This document shows, one piece after another, positions 18,025 through 27,572 of a DNA stretch of 64,000 nt. How positions within the stretch are numbered: the stretch's first letter is position 1; every line of letters starts with the position of its first letter. The translations under genes were made by a program, and so were the position numbers. The stretch covers positions 1 to 64,000 of the forward strand of contig UEGQ01000014.1 in assembly GCA_900466005.1 (NCBI GenBank). The letters are read 5' to 3'. Source of the DNA: Hyphomicrobiales bacterium. GTDB lineage: Bacteria > Pseudomonadota > Alphaproteobacteria > Rhizobiales > Rhizobiaceae. The notes under the pieces are model-generated. The model was given only the letters and a program-made list of their open reading frames with translations. It was not told the origin of the DNA and ran no database searches.

Positions 18025-18227
18025 GCCTGTTGCTAGCGCCTCAATATATCGATTCCGTGAATGGGAACCTTTCCCACTGCTACGAAGGAGACTCGAGGCC
18101 GGCTCGCGGGACGGATCGTTGCGACCCGGATCCGCGAGGCCTGCCCGGCCGCCCTGCGCTTCTTAGCATGCTTCGCTGTCCAACAGGCAAATGCAAATAA
18201 CGTCAGCAGTGAGGGCGTCCGCGCAAG
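18025..18227. promoter_or_regulatory. Upstream region of the PfkB-type kinase gene
   Basis: The ATATAT-rich stretch at 18042-18051 gives a TATATT -10-like element on the minus strand, 18-30 nt before the start codon. The palindrome GGGAA-CCT-TTCCC lies at 18063-18075 and could be an operator. No gene was found in this gap. Confidence 0.35.
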
Positions 18228-18608
18228 TTATCCGAGAACTGGAGGAGAGCTCGCCGGCCCGATCCCGACCAGTGTCCCAACGATTGCAAGGTAGTCCGCC
18301 GGCTTTTGGGCGCAGAGTTTCAAGGGCACGCCCTCGGCGGCGACTTCGGCGGCCGGCGACCCCGTGACGACCCGATAGGGAATATGCTTCTCACGCAACC
18401 GTTCGATCACCGGTGTCACTGTTCCGTCGCGGACGTGGAAATCAAGGATGGCGGCTGAGACTTCGTCATGCTCGAGGATGTCGAGCGCGTCCGAGACGCT
18501 CTCGGCGGTGACTACCTCCATACCGGCGAGCGCCACGCTGTCGGCGGCGTCCATGGCAACGAAGGCATCGTCTTCGACAATCAGTATGAGGCCTTGCACC
18601 CTGCACAT
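18228..18608 (-). CDS. Single-domain response regulator (receiver only)
   Basis: The 126-residue protein is a CheY-like receiver with the acidic pocket VEDDAF (residues 11-16), the phospho-acceptor aspartate 56 in AILDFHV, a VVTGSP switch region and the QKP lysine. There is no output domain. AAGGAG lies 7 nt before the ATG. No histidine kinase is adjacent, so it is an orphan. Receivers of this kind in rhizobia often take part in general stress or light/redox signalling, which is only a possibility here. Confidence 0.85.
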   Translation of the reverse strand: MCRVQGLILIVEDDAFVAMDAADSVALAGMEVVTAESVSDALDILEHDEVSAAILDFHVRDGTVTPVIERLREKHIPYRVVTGSPAAEVAAEGVPLKLCAQKPADYLAIVGTLVGIGPASSPPVLG

Positions 18609-18825
18609 CTGCGGGCTCCTTTGATGCCAGAACGCAACGCATTTCTCTTTGTTCAGTATTTTCTCATTTACAAATTGAATATGGTAAACAAAACTTTGCT
18701 TCAGATTGGCGCGGCGTTGTGTGGCCCGGCAAGCCGAAGCAGTACCGCAGCCGGCAAAAACCCGGCAGGGAACTTCCGCCAGTCGATAGCGTTCCCCGAT
18801 GAGCGCACAGCAGCGGAGAAGAGCG
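18609..18825. other. AT-rich divergent intergenic region
   Basis: About 217 bp separate the receiver gene from the small protein gene at 18826. The stretch 18640-18715 is unusually AT-rich for this window and probably holds both promoters. An open frame at 18664-18852 on the minus strand lacks a ribosome binding site and was not accepted. Confidence 0.4.
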
Positions 18826-19206
18826 ATGCAAGTTATCGGAATTCAGGTCCATGAAGAAATGGGCGGCAAGCGCGGCTATACCGTCGAATTCGTAGGCGAC
18901 GGCGGCGAAGTCATCTCGGTCCTGATGCGCCAGTCTGAAACCGGCCAGTTGAACCGCGTCAACGCCATCGAAAAGGCGAAGGTGCTTCTCCTGCAGGTCG
19001 GCGGTATGCCGGGCGGTGAGGAGGGCGGCATTACAACGCGGGAAAGCGCCGAAAAGGGGACACCGAGCGCCCGCACAAGAGGTGACGCTGCCGAACTGGA
19101 GGAAGAGCTGCAGGAGGGACTGGAGGACACGTTCCCGGCAAGCGACCCTGTGTCGGCTTCCTATTCATCGACGCCCGGCGCGACGCACGCCACGAAGAGT
19201 CGATGA
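18826..19206 (+). CDS. Small conserved hypothetical protein
   Basis: The 126-residue protein starts at the ATG at 18826, where MQVIGIQVHEEMGGKRGYTV begins a compact alpha/beta-like domain of about 65 residues. The C-terminal part is acidic (ELEEELQEGLEDTFPASDPVS) and looks disordered. The motif DTFPASDPVS resembles C-termini of small rhizobial stress-associated proteins. No membrane segment or catalytic motif is visible, and the function is unknown. Confidence 0.65.
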   Translation: MQVIGIQVHEEMGGKRGYTVEFVGDGGEVISVLMRQSETGQLNRVNAIEKAKVLLLQVGGMPGGEEGGITTRESAEKGTPSARTRGDAAELEEELQEGLEDTFPASDPVSASYSSTPGATHATKSR

Positions 19207-19265
19207 ACGGACCTTGGTGACGATCTCCGGACGACATCGGAAGGCGGGAATCGTAAGGATCGCGG

Positions 19266-19751
19266 ATGGAGAACCTGCTCACCGACGTCGGAGCGGAAAG
19301 CTGGCTGCCGGGCTCACTGGTTGCCATCCGCCTTTTCGCCGCGCTGCTCTGCGGCGCCGCGATCGGCTACGAGCGTGAGCGTCGGAGCAGGGCAGCAGGC
19401 CTGCGCACCCACATGCTCGTGTGTCTCGCAAGTGCCGTCGTCGCGCTCCTGACAATCGAGATCACCCATCACAAGGATTTTGCCGAGCAATCCATCCGCG
19501 TCGATCCGATCCGGCTGATCGAAGCGGTAACCTCGGGCGTTGCCTTTCTCGCCGCCGGACTGATCGTCTTCACCAAGGGCGAGGTGAAAGGACTGACAAC
19601 CGGGGCAGGCATGTGGCTCTCCGGCGCTACAGGATTGGCCTGCGGTCTCGGCCTTCTGCGGCTCGCACTGCTCGCGACCGCCTTGGCGCTCATCGTGCTC
19701 TGGTTGCTGCACATTCTGGAGATTCGGTTGAATCTCCGGGACAAAGACTGA
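19266..19751 (+). CDS. MgtC/SapB family membrane protein
   Basis: The 161-residue protein has about four hydrophobic segments and the MgtC hallmark GAAIGYERERRSRAAGLRTH near residue 37. The second signature GLTTGAGMWLSGATGLACG lies near residue 105. Only the membrane domain is present, without the C-terminal ACT-like domain of Salmonella MgtC. The family is linked to magnesium limitation and acid or intracellular survival. Confidence 0.88.
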   Translation: MENLLTDVGAESWLPGSLVAIRLFAALLCGAAIGYERERRSRAAGLRTHMLVCLASAVVALLTIEITHHKDFAEQSIRVDPIRLIEAVTSGVAFLAAGLIVFTKGEVKGLTTGAGMWLSGATGLACGLGLLRLALLATALALIVLWLLHILEIRLNLRDKD

Positions 19752-19766
19752 CCGGCAGCATTTGGG

Positions 19767-19958
19767 TCAGTCGCGGTCGGAGGCGTGCTCCGGCTTTCCC
19801 TTTCGCTTGGTCGACGCCAGATCTTCCAGCTCCTTCTCCGTCATCGACTTCAGCATGCCCTTCGAGGCCCCTTTTAGATCACTCTTCTTGGCCTCGCCGC
19901 GCTTCGCCGCCAGGGCAGCGCCGGCCGCCTTCTGCTGAGCTTTCGATTTCGCTGGCAT
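19767..19958 (-). CDS. DUF3008 family small basic protein
   Basis: The 63-residue lysine-rich protein (MPAKSKAQQKAAGAALAAKR) matches the DUF3008 family, which is frequent in alphaproteobacteria and of unknown function. It is highly charged with a GMLKSM-like core and no membrane segment. GGAGCGC precedes the ATG. It sits tail to tail with the MgtC gene, 15 bp apart. Confidence 0.8.
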   Translation of the reverse strand: MPAKSKAQQKAAGAALAAKRGEAKKSDLKGASKGMLKSMTEKELEDLASTKRKGKPEHASDRD

Positions 19959-20054
19959 GTGCGCTCCTTTCTCCAGTCGTGGCCACGTGAACCGTCACGG
20001 CTGCAACCGGAAAAGGAGCGAAAATGTTCCACATCGGGGATGGCATGGCCAAGT

Positions 20055-23000
20055 TCACTCCGCGGCGAGCGGCAGTTCCTCCTGTCTAGGACCGGCGTCC
20101 ACTTCCTCCCCCGGAGCATCGCCTCTCTTCGGCTCACGTCCGAAGAACAGCGCGTAACCCGCCGGAAGCGCGAAGACCGTCAACAGCGTTGCGACGAGGA
20201 TACCGCCCATCATCGCATAGGCGAGCGGTCCCCAGAAGACGCCGCGCGAAATGGGAATGAGGGCAAGCACCGCAGTCATCGCCGTCAGTACGATCGGCCG
20301 GAAACGCCGCACGGCCGCGCCGACGATCGCTTCCTGCCGCGAGAACCCGGCAGCAATGTCCTGATCGATCTGGTCGATCAGGATGATCGAATTGCGGATG
20401 ATGATGCCGAGAAGCGCGATCACGCCGAGAATGGCGACGAAGCCGAAGGGCGCCCCGGTGATCAGCAGCGCGGCAGCCGCGCCGATAATGCCGAGGGGAC
20501 CGGTGGCCAGCACCAGCAGCGCCTTGCCGAAATGCTGCAATTGCACCATCAGGAGAACCAGCGTGACCAGCAGCATGATCGGCACCTTGGCGGCGATAGA
20601 CGCCTGGCTCTCGGCCGATTCCTCTGCACCGCCCTGGATCTCGATCGCATAGCCCGCCGGCAGGCTGTCGCGCAGCTCCTTCATCCGTTCGAAGATCGCG
20701 GTCCCGACCTCGCTGCCTTCCGCACCGTCCGGGATCGTACCGCGCACGGTGATCGCCGGAAGACGATTGCGGCGCCATTCTATTCCCTGTTCCAGCACCG
20801 GCTCGAGGCGGGCAATCTGCGAAACCGGAACGAAGCCGCCGTAGTCGGTCGGGACGTAGACCGACTGGACGGCAGAGAGCAGGTTCCGGGAAGCATCCGG
20901 CTCACGAGCCACGATCGAGACCGTCTCCTCGCCATCGCGGAAGGTGTCCAGAGGAACGCCGGAAACCGCAGCCTGGATCATCTGCCTGACACGCTGTGAG
21001 GTGACGCCGAGGGCCCGCGCCCTGTCCTGGTCGATGACGAGTTTCATCGTCGTGACCGGCTCCAGCCAGTCGTCGTGAATGGTTCCGATCAGGGGATCCC
21101 GCGCAAAATAGTCCTTCACCTTGTCCGCAATCATGCGGACCTCGCCACGCTCCGGTCCGACGACACGGATCTGCACCGGCCAGCCGACCGGCGGGCCGAG
21201 GAACAGGCGGTCGACCTTCGAACGGACGGATGGGAAATCCTCCGCCAGTATCCGGCGCAGTTTGCCGATCATCCGCTCCCGGGCATCCTCGTCCTTCGCC
21301 ATAACCAGCAACTGCGCAAAATTGGGGTTGGTGAGTTGCTGATCGAGCGGCAGGAAGAAGCGCGGGATTCCTTCGCCGATATAGGTCGCGACGAAGCTCT
21401 TGTCCGGATCGTCGAGAATGCGTCCTTCGAGTGCCTTTGCCTGTCGCTCGACTTCGAGCACGCTGGCTCCCTCTGGCAGCCACATGTCGACGAGGATTTC
21501 CGGACGAGAAGATCTCGGGAAGAAGCTCTGGGTGATGAAAGCAAAGGAGAAGAGGCTCGCCACGAAGGCTGCAAGCGTCAGGCTCAGAACGATAAGGCGA
21601 TACCGCACAGCCCAGCTTACCGCCCCCTGCAGCCGCCGATAGAACGGGGTATCGAAGACATCGTGGTGTCCCTGGCCCGCATGCGCCCGCTGCTTGAGGA
21701 TCATATGGCCGAGCCACGGTGTGAAATAGACGGCGACGAACCAGGATGTCACAAGCGCGATCCCGACGACGTAGAAGAGAGATCGGACATATTCGCCTGC
21801 TGTCGACTCCGCAAAGCCGACCGGAATGAAGCCGGCGACGGTGATCAGCGTGCCCGTCAGCATCGGGAAGGCGGTCGATGAGTAGGCGAAGGTCGCCGCG
21901 TCGAGTTTCTCCAGCCCCTCGTCGAGTTTCCGCTCCATCAGTTCCACGACGATCATCGCATCATCGACAAGCAGCCCGAGAGCGATGATCAGCGCACCCA
22001 GTGATATGCGCTGCAACTCGATGCCGAGTTGGAACATGATGGCGAAGGTGGCGGCGAGCACGAGCGGTATGGTGATCGCAATGACCATACCCGATCGCCA
22101 GCCGATCGACAGAAGCGAGACGACCAGCACGATAGCCAGCGCTTCCATCAAAGCCCTGGCGAACTCGCCGACAGCCTCACGCACCACCTCCGGCTGATTG
22201 GAAATCTGGTCGACGGAGACACCGACCGGCATCGATCCCGTGAAACGCTCATAGGTCGCGTCGATTGCCTTGCCGACGTCCGTCACCTTGAAGCCCGGCG
22301 CCATAACGACGCCGATCTGTACGCTGTCGCGTCCGTTGAAACGGAACTTCCGCGTATAGGGTTCGGCAAGTCCGGACGAGACGTAGGCAATGTCGCCAAG
22401 ACGTATGACCTGGCCGCCCGCCTTGATTCGCAGTTCGCGCACGTCGTCTTCCGAACGCACGTCCCCTTCGACGGAAACGCGCACGGATCGTGAGGCGGTC
22501 TCGATCGAGCCCGCCGAGTCGACATTGTTCTGCCCGGCGAGCGCGGCCTGCAGGTCAGCGAGCGTCAGCCCGCGCTCTGCAAGCACCTTGGAGGAGACGT
22601 CGATGTGGATCTGCCGCGGCTGATCACCGAGGATCACCGCCTTCTCGACTCCGGGGGTAGCAAGCAGCATGTCGCGTGCACGAATGGCGAAATCCTTGAG
22701 TTCCGGGAAGCTGTAGCCATCGCCGGAGAGAGCATGCATGGTGACAAAGGTGTCGCCGAATTCGTCGTTGAAATAGGGACCCATCAGGCCTTCGGGCAGC
22801 TCGTGCTCGATGTCGCCAACCTTCTTGCGAACCTGATAGAAGGCATCCTTGACCTCCGCGGCATCAGTGTCGCCCTTGATGTTGATGGTCGTGATCGCCA
22901 TCCCGGCGCGCGTATAGGAGTGGATGTAGTCGAGATGCGGCGTCTCCTGCAGCTTCCGCTCGATCTTGTTGACGACCTGGTCCTGCATCTCCTCGATGCT

Positions 23001-23192
23001 GGCTCCGGGCCAGACGGTCTGGACGACCATGACCCGAAACGTGAAGTCGGGATCTTCCTTCTGCCCCATGTTGGCGATCGCGAGCGCACCCGCCACGATG
23101 ATCAGAGCGAACAGGAAACGCGCAAGACTGCCGTGAGCGATCGCCCAGCGCGACAGATTGAACGGCGTCTTTTCTTGGTCGGACGTGCTCAT
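20055..23192 (-). CDS. RND-family multidrug efflux permease
   Basis: The 1045-residue inner-membrane antiporter shows the two-fold RND layout of 12 membrane helices and two large periplasmic loops. The proton-relay aspartates lie in helix 4 (GLLVDDAMIVVE). It exports drugs or lipophilic compounds together with the adaptor encoded 38 bp upstream. No outer-membrane TolC-type gene is adjacent, so a chromosomal TolC elsewhere is presumed. Confidence 0.93.
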   Translation of the reverse strand: MSTSDQEKTPFNLSRWAIAHGSLARFLFALIIVAGALAIANMGQKEDPDFTFRVMVVQTVWPGASIEEMQDQVVNKIERKLQETPHLDYIHSYTRAGMAITTINIKGDTDAAEVKDAFYQVRKKVGDIEHELPEGLMGPYFNDEFGDTFVTMHALSGDGYSFPELKDFAIRARDMLLATPGVEKAVILGDQPRQIHIDVSSKVLAERGLTLADLQAALAGQNNVDSAGSIETASRSVRVSVEGDVRSEDDVRELRIKAGGQVIRLGDIAYVSSGLAEPYTRKFRFNGRDSVQIGVVMAPGFKVTDVGKAIDATYERFTGSMPVGVSVDQISNQPEVVREAVGEFARALMEALAIVLVVSLLSIGWRSGMVIAITIPLVLAATFAIMFQLGIELQRISLGALIIALGLLVDDAMIVVELMERKLDEGLEKLDAATFAYSSTAFPMLTGTLITVAGFIPVGFAESTAGEYVRSLFYVVGIALVTSWFVAVYFTPWLGHMILKQRAHAGQGHHDVFDTPFYRRLQGAVSWAVRYRLIVLSLTLAAFVASLFSFAFITQSFFPRSSRPEILVDMWLPEGASVLEVERQAKALEGRILDDPDKSFVATYIGEGIPRFFLPLDQQLTNPNFAQLLVMAKDEDARERMIGKLRRILAEDFPSVRSKVDRLFLGPPVGWPVQIRVVGPERGEVRMIADKVKDYFARDPLIGTIHDDWLEPVTTMKLVIDQDRARALGVTSQRVRQMIQAAVSGVPLDTFRDGEETVSIVAREPDASRNLLSAVQSVYVPTDYGGFVPVSQIARLEPVLEQGIEWRRNRLPAITVRGTIPDGAEGSEVGTAIFERMKELRDSLPAGYAIEIQGGAEESAESQASIAAKVPIMLLVTLVLLMVQLQHFGKALLVLATGPLGIIGAAAALLITGAPFGFVAILGVIALLGIIIRNSIILIDQIDQDIAAGFSRQEAIVGAAVRRFRPIVLTAMTAVLALIPISRGVFWGPLAYAMMGGILVATLLTVFALPAGYALFFGREPKRGDAPGEEVDAGPRQEELPLAAE

Positions 23193-23230
23193 AAGGAAGC
23201 CCTTTGCTGGAGACGTTTGCGGGAACGGCG

Positions 23231-24379
23231 TCAGCGCGCCACGACGGCAGCCGGTGCTGCGTTCGCTGCCGCCTGCTGTGCATCTTCAGGCGAGACTTTC
23301 ACTTTCAGACTGTCGCTCATGAACTGGGTGCCAGCTGACACGACCATCTCGCCGGGGGAAAGACCCTCGCTCACCCGCACGCCATTGTCGGAGAATTCGC
23401 CGAGCCTGACGGAACGCGGATGAACGGTGCCGGCTTCCCGATCGACCACCCATACGACGGGTCCATCGCCCGTTTCCGCGAGTGCGCTCAAGGGAACGTC
23501 GAAGCCTGCGGAGCCACCGCCGACCTCCGTCTCAATGGTCGCGGTCATTCCAAGCAGCACGCGCGGATCGTCGGGAATGCGGACGCGCACGGAAAAGGTC
23601 CGTGAACGGGGATCGGCGCTGCCGGCGACTTCGCGGACGGTGCCGTCGAGCACCATGCCCTGCTGCGACCAGAACCGAACCTTCACGGCGGCACCGGTCG
23701 CGAAGTTCGCGATCTCGGTCTCAGGCACGGCCACTTGGACCTCCTTCTCCCCGTCCATCGCAATCGTCACGACCGGGGTACCCGACCCGACCACCTGACC
23801 CGGCTCGCCGTTGACCGTCGTGACGATGCCGACCATGTCAGCGTAAAGCCTGGTATAGGCGACTTGGTTTTTGGCCTGTTCGAGGGCGGAAATGGCCGAC
23901 TGCTCGGTAGAGAGTGCCTGGTCATAAGCAAGCGTGCGTTGGTCGAGTTCGGATTTCGATGCCGCATTCTTCGCATAAAGGGTCTCGGCACGCTGCTTGA
24001 ACAGCTTGAGCGTGCCAACCTGCTTCGCAGCCGAGCGAAGATCGGCCTCGGCACGGGTGACCGCAAGCTCGTAATCGGCCGAGTCGAGGCGTGCGAGAAC
24101 ATCCCCCGGCCTGATCCTGTCACCGACATCGACCGGACGCTCTGTGATCTTCCCATTGACGCGGAAGGCGAGATTGATCTCGTACCGAGCCTTGACCGCG
24201 CCCGAATATTCCAGCTTGCGCCCCTTCTCGACGGCCGCGACTTCGATCACCTTGACGGGGCGAACAACGGGTTCGGCCTTGCTTTCCTCTTCGCTGCACC
24301 CGGTGGCCAACGCCGCCGTCATGATCAGAGACAGGCCGATCAGCAGCCTACCAGCGAGTCCGTTGACACTCGACATCAT
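23231..24379 (-). CDS. RND efflux periplasmic adaptor (membrane-fusion lipoprotein)
   Basis: The 382-residue protein has a lipoprotein signal (ALATGC, lipid cysteine near residue 28), a split lipoyl domain, an alpha-helical hairpin (about residues 95-165) and beta-barrel domains. It links the RND pump to an outer-membrane channel. AGGAG lies 6 nt before the first ATG. It lies between the TetR regulator and the pump, all on one strand. Confidence 0.92.
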   Translation of the reverse strand: MMSSVNGLAGRLLIGLSLIMTAALATGCSEEESKAEPVVRPVKVIEVAAVEKGRKLEYSGAVKARYEINLAFRVNGKITERPVDVGDRIRPGDVLARLDSADYELAVTRAEADLRSAAKQVGTLKLFKQRAETLYAKNAASKSELDQRTLAYDQALSTEQSAISALEQAKNQVAYTRLYADMVGIVTTVNGEPGQVVGSGTPVVTIAMDGEKEVQVAVPETEIANFATGAAVKVRFWSQQGMVLDGTVREVAGSADPRSRTFSVRVRIPDDPRVLLGMTATIETEVGGGSAGFDVPLSALAETGDGPVVWVVDREAGTVHPRSVRLGEFSDNGVRVSEGLSPGEMVVSAGTQFMSDSLKVKVSPEDAQQAAANAAPAAVVAR

Positions 24380-24428
24380 ACTATGCTCCTGATTTTTCAG
24401 CTTGACGGGCCGGCGTTTGCGACCGGGT

Positions 24429-25073
24429 CTAGTTCTTCACCGCCTTCAGAGCGAACTCGATCAGCTCTTCAGCATTCGGACGGTTCTGTTTCATAAGGCA
24501 TTGAGTCACCATCTGCGGATGGACGAGGATGGCAAGACATGCGCTGAAGCAACGCCCAGCGGCTTCCGGGTCTTGCGGAGGAAACTCGCCGGCTTCGATC
24601 CCGTCTCTGATAATCGAGGTGATCACCTCGTCGAGGCGGGTGACATGCGCCTCGATGACCGGCCATTCTTCCTCGATGGCGACAACCACCATCTCGTGAA
24701 CCTTCTCCTGATCGAGCATCGTTTCGACCGTCATGTTGTGCATTGCATGGCCGTACCGACGGAGCCTTTCCTCCGCGCTGACCGGCGTGCGAGCGATCGC
24801 CCGGGCGGCTTCATAGCCGGCATCCAGCATGCGCTTCGCCAAAGCCTGGTGAATTTCGGCCTTCGACGAGAAAAACCGGTAGACGTTCGCCGGCGACATG
24901 CCGAGGTCCTTCGCGATGTCGGCGACATTGGTCTTGTAGTAGCCGTAGTGGCGGAACAGCCGTTCCGCCGCATCAAGGATGCGCGTGACGTTTTCGTGCC
25001 GGGCGTTTTCTCCCGTGGAATCGGCGGGTTCTGGCATCTGCTTTGCTTTGAAGTTATGAGTGACGTTTTTCAT
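24429..25073 (-). CDS. TetR/AcrR-family repressor of the efflux operon
   Basis: The 214-residue protein has a TetR helix-turn-helix at about residues 29-75 (VADIAKDLGMSPANVYRFFS) and a larger ligand-binding helical domain. The gene is first in the regulator-adaptor-pump operon, so it probably represses its own promoter. Translation could instead start at the internal ATG at 25037, since the predicted promoter lies very close to the first ATG. Confidence 0.87.
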   Translation of the reverse strand: MKNVTHNFKAKQMPEPADSTGENARHENVTRILDAAERLFRHYGYYKTNVADIAKDLGMSPANVYRFFSSKAEIHQALAKRMLDAGYEAARAIARTPVSAEERLRRYGHAMHNMTVETMLDQEKVHEMVVVAIEEEWPVIEAHVTRLDEVITSIIRDGIEAGEFPPQDPEAAGRCFSACLAILVHPQMVTQCLMKQNRPNAEELIEFALKAVKN

Positions 25074-25111
25074 ATTTCGTCAGTCGTAAGGCAATAGTGT
25101 GCGTCTGTCAA
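25056..25111 (-). promoter_or_regulatory. Promoter of TetR-adaptor-RND operon
   Basis: A consensus TTGACA -35 (25106-25111) and TACGAC -10 (25083-25088) are 17 bp apart on the minus strand. A TGACG...CGTCA inverted repeat (about 25056-25077) overlaps the start region and could be the TetR operator. Confidence 0.5.
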
Positions 25112-25254
25112 CGTCGGATCCCCGACACGCCGCCCGCAACAAGACCGGCCATGCGGCGGCGCGACTTGCCGGCGTCGACCGAGATGTCGCGGAACATCCT
25201 TGCGGAGACGCCGTTGGTGGCGTTAGCTAAGGCGATCGTTCAAGGAGAACAGCC

Positions 25255-25530
25255 ATGCGAAGGGCCATTGCCGTTTTGACTGCGGTCGTGCTCTCGTCCT
25301 GCACAGCGGCGCCCCACCTCGGTGGTCCGCGACTGGAGCCCGTGCCGGGCAGCATCACCTATGGCGGGCAGCCCCGCACCAAGCTGACCAAGGCACCCGT
25401 CGGCAGCACGTTCGAACATCGCTTCCAGGACCGGTTCGGCCGGACCGTCATCGAGGTCTACCGCATAGAACCGGACAGGAGCCTCACCATCGTCAGGCGC
25501 TATGTCAGAGACATCTTCCCGGACTTCTGA
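25255..25530 (+). CDS. Small putative lipoprotein
   Basis: The 91-residue protein has a lipoprotein-type signal with the lipobox LSSC (cysteine 16) and a strong AAGGAGA ribosome binding site. The mature part has no recognised domain. Its last 29 bp overlap the glycosylase gene in another frame, so the two are probably co-transcribed and translationally coupled. Confidence 0.65.
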   Translation: MRRAIAVLTAVVLSSCTAAPHLGGPRLEPVPGSITYGGQPRTKLTKAPVGSTFEHRFQDRFGRTVIEVYRIEPDRSLTIVRRYVRDIFPDF

Positions 25531-26119
25531 TCCGCAGTTCCCATCACCGGGAGAACGAGACATCGACGGCTTCTTCAATCGCAGCGCCGTCGATGTCGCA
25601 CGGAATCTCGTCGGAGCAATGCTCACACTCGAGGGCGTCGGCGGCACCATAGTCGAAACGGAGGCCTATGAACCCGACGATCCGGCCTCGCACAGTTTCG
25701 GCGGCGAAACCCCGCGCAACCGTTCGATGTTCGGCCCGGCCGGCCACGTCTACGTCTATCGTTCCTATGGAATTCACTGGTGCCTCAACGTCGTCTGCCG
25801 TCCGGCAAGTGCCGTCCTGATCCGGGCAATCGAACCGGCCTGGAACATTGAGAAGATGCAGATGCGGCGCGGCCGAAGCGATCTCAGAGACCTTTGTGCC
25901 GGTCCGGGCCGGCTGTGCCAGGCATTGGCGGTCACGCGTGACCACGACGGTCTGCCCCTGCTCTCCCCACCCTTCGGCTTTGCGTTGCCGACAGAGCGTT
26001 TGCCGGTCGCGATCGGCAGGAGGATAGGCATCACCAAGGCGGTGGACCGGCCTTGGCGCTTCGGGCTCGCGGGATCATCCTTCCTGAGCCGGAAGTTTCC
26101 GGACGCGCCTTCCCGCTAG
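25502..26119 (+). CDS. mpg: DNA-3-methyladenine glycosylase (AAG/Mpg family)
   Basis: The 205-residue base-excision repair enzyme removes alkylated purines. The catalytic glutamate lies in [16 protein letters not shown] near residue 54, followed by the [19 protein letters not shown] core typical of the human-AAG-like family. The length is normal for bacterial members. The ATG at 25502 overlaps the preceding lipoprotein gene. Confidence 0.92.
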   Translation: MSETSSRTSDPQFPSPGERDIDGFFNRSAVDVARNLVGAMLTLEGVGGTIVETEAYEPDDPASHSFGGETPRNRSMFGPAGHVYVYRSYGIHWCLNVVCRPASAVLIRAIEPAWNIEKMQMRRGRSDLRDLCAGPGRLCQALAVTRDHDGLPLLSPPFGFALPTERLPVAIGRRIGITKAVDRPWRFGLAGSSFLSRKFPDAPSR

Positions 26120-26137
26120 TCCGGTCCAACCGTCCCG

Positions 26138-27193
26138 TCAGCCGGCAGACTGCAGCAGGCGCACCACGTTGCCAGAGCCTGCCGGCACGCGCGTATCCCC
26201 TCGGATGACGGAGATGGCTTCAAGGTCATAGGCTTCCCCCGAAACGACCAGGCGTTTGGCGGAAATGAGGACGGGAAGCAGCCCACCGCCAGCCACCCGA
26301 ATCTCAGCCCTTTCGGAACTGTAGCCGCCCTGCTGCTGGAGCAGTTCCAGCCGGCGCCTGCGCCCTGGGTTGTCGACGGCCACGCCGCTCGCCAGCATCT
26401 CGCAACCGTCAAGTTCCGCCCAGGAACGTCCGACCATATCCAGATAGGACTGATTGACCCTTATGAAACGGGAGTTTTGGTACCCTGTCGTGGACACCGA
26501 AAAGGCTATGGGCGCGGCGTCGAAAAGCGCCTCATCGATGATCTTTCGCAAGCCCGCGGGAATGCCGGGTCTGCCGTCCATCGGAATCGCGGCCATGGTC
26601 AGTTGATCGTTGCGGCCGGCGAGCAAAAACTCGTCTCTTAAGACTGCAACCATTCTCCAGGTGTCCGCCTCCAGAAAGACGGGCCTGTGCGTCTCCCGGA
26701 CCTCGGTGAGGGACCGTGGCACAGAGCCGGCCGCCCGACACAGGCGCAACCGCTCCGCCGGCTCTTCCGTCTTGATGGCACGTGAGTTCAGCACTTCGAG
26801 CGTCAACTGGCGGGCGATCCGGTAGCCTTGGTCGAGCAGACCGTTGCGAATCTTGTTCGCAGCGGACGCATGCGCCGTCGTATCGAACGGCATGTCGAAC
26901 AGCTCCTGCAAAATGCGCCAGACGTCCTGTTCGCCGGCCGGCGTCCACGCCCTCGCCTTCCCAAGCGCTGGCGCGCAGCGCACGATGGCAAAGGCCGTCG
27001 CAGCCGGCAAGCGGTCGCAATCGACCTCATCGAGGAGATCGTCGTTCAGTCGTTTCCCGGCAAGACGCAAAGGAGCTCCGTTGTCGTCCAGATAGAGAGA
27101 GACTTCGATGACATCGTCGGAGAGGCGCAACCAGGGATGATCCGCCCGGAATTGTGCGAGCGCATGTCTGTCGAAAACAATGACGGTATTCAT
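26138..27193 (-). CDS. PAS-domain protein of unknown output
   Basis: The 351-residue form begins MNTVIVFDRHALAQ at the ATG at 27193, preceded by GGCAGGA; an extension to 27361 is possible but looks like leader. Residues about 230-350 form a PAS sensor domain (PIAFSVSTTGYQNSRFIRVN). The N-terminal 220 residues show no domain I recognise, and there is no kinase, GGDEF or DNA-binding output. It may act as a partner protein in a signalling pathway. Confidence 0.6.
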   Translation of the reverse strand: MNTVIVFDRHALAQFRADHPWLRLSDDVIEVSLYLDDNGAPLRLAGKRLNDDLLDEVDCDRLPAATAFAIVRCAPALGKARAWTPAGEQDVWRILQELFDMPFDTTAHASAANKIRNGLLDQGYRIARQLTLEVLNSRAIKTEEPAERLRLCRAAGSVPRSLTEVRETHRPVFLEADTWRMVAVLRDEFLLAGRNDQLTMAAIPMDGRPGIPAGLRKIIDEALFDAAPIAFSVSTTGYQNSRFIRVNQSYLDMVGRSWAELDGCEMLASGVAVDNPGRRRRLELLQQQGGYSSERAEIRVAGGGLLPVLISAKRLVVSGEAYDLEAISVIRGDTRVPAGSGNVVRLLQSAG

Positions 27194-27572
27194 TCCTGCC
27201 CAAACAGTCCCGAAGAGTTTCGCCGCAGCAAGAGATGGGGACGACCCGTCGGCAAACCAGCCCTCCCTTGACTTACTTACGAATACGCTACGAAAGGGAA
27301 ATCTGAAATTAGCCGTTCTGCGTACGTGGCGGACTCGCGTCATCACACTCACATTCCGCAAGCCAATGATCTATATGAAAAATTTCTCCGCACACACGGA
27401 ATAGTGAGGATACGACCTTTTTTGGTGCGTCCCGCCAGGCGCATGGCTCCGCCGAACGGAGACTGCCACGGAGGACAATCCGCCGCCTTTATGTGCAGGT
27501 CGGCGATGCAAGTATCCGCTGAACCACAAGGCTGCCGAAGCCAAGGTTTGCCGCACGGCGGTGGAGTGGACC
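27194..27572. other. 379-bp stretch without an accepted gene
   Basis: Between the PAS gene and the pseudouridine synthase gene the open frames lack ribosome binding sites and family features. The section 27290-27410 is AT-richer and probably carries the PAS gene promoter. No tRNA, small RNA or repeat was recognised. Confidence 0.5.

Noticed and set aside
18664-18852. 62-residue open frame on the minus strand
   Set aside because: It spans an AT-rich promoter region, lacks a ribosome binding site and overlaps the start of the small protein gene.
19959-20999. 346-residue open frame on the plus strand
   Set aside because: It is antisense to the RND pump gene and shows no recognisable family feature.
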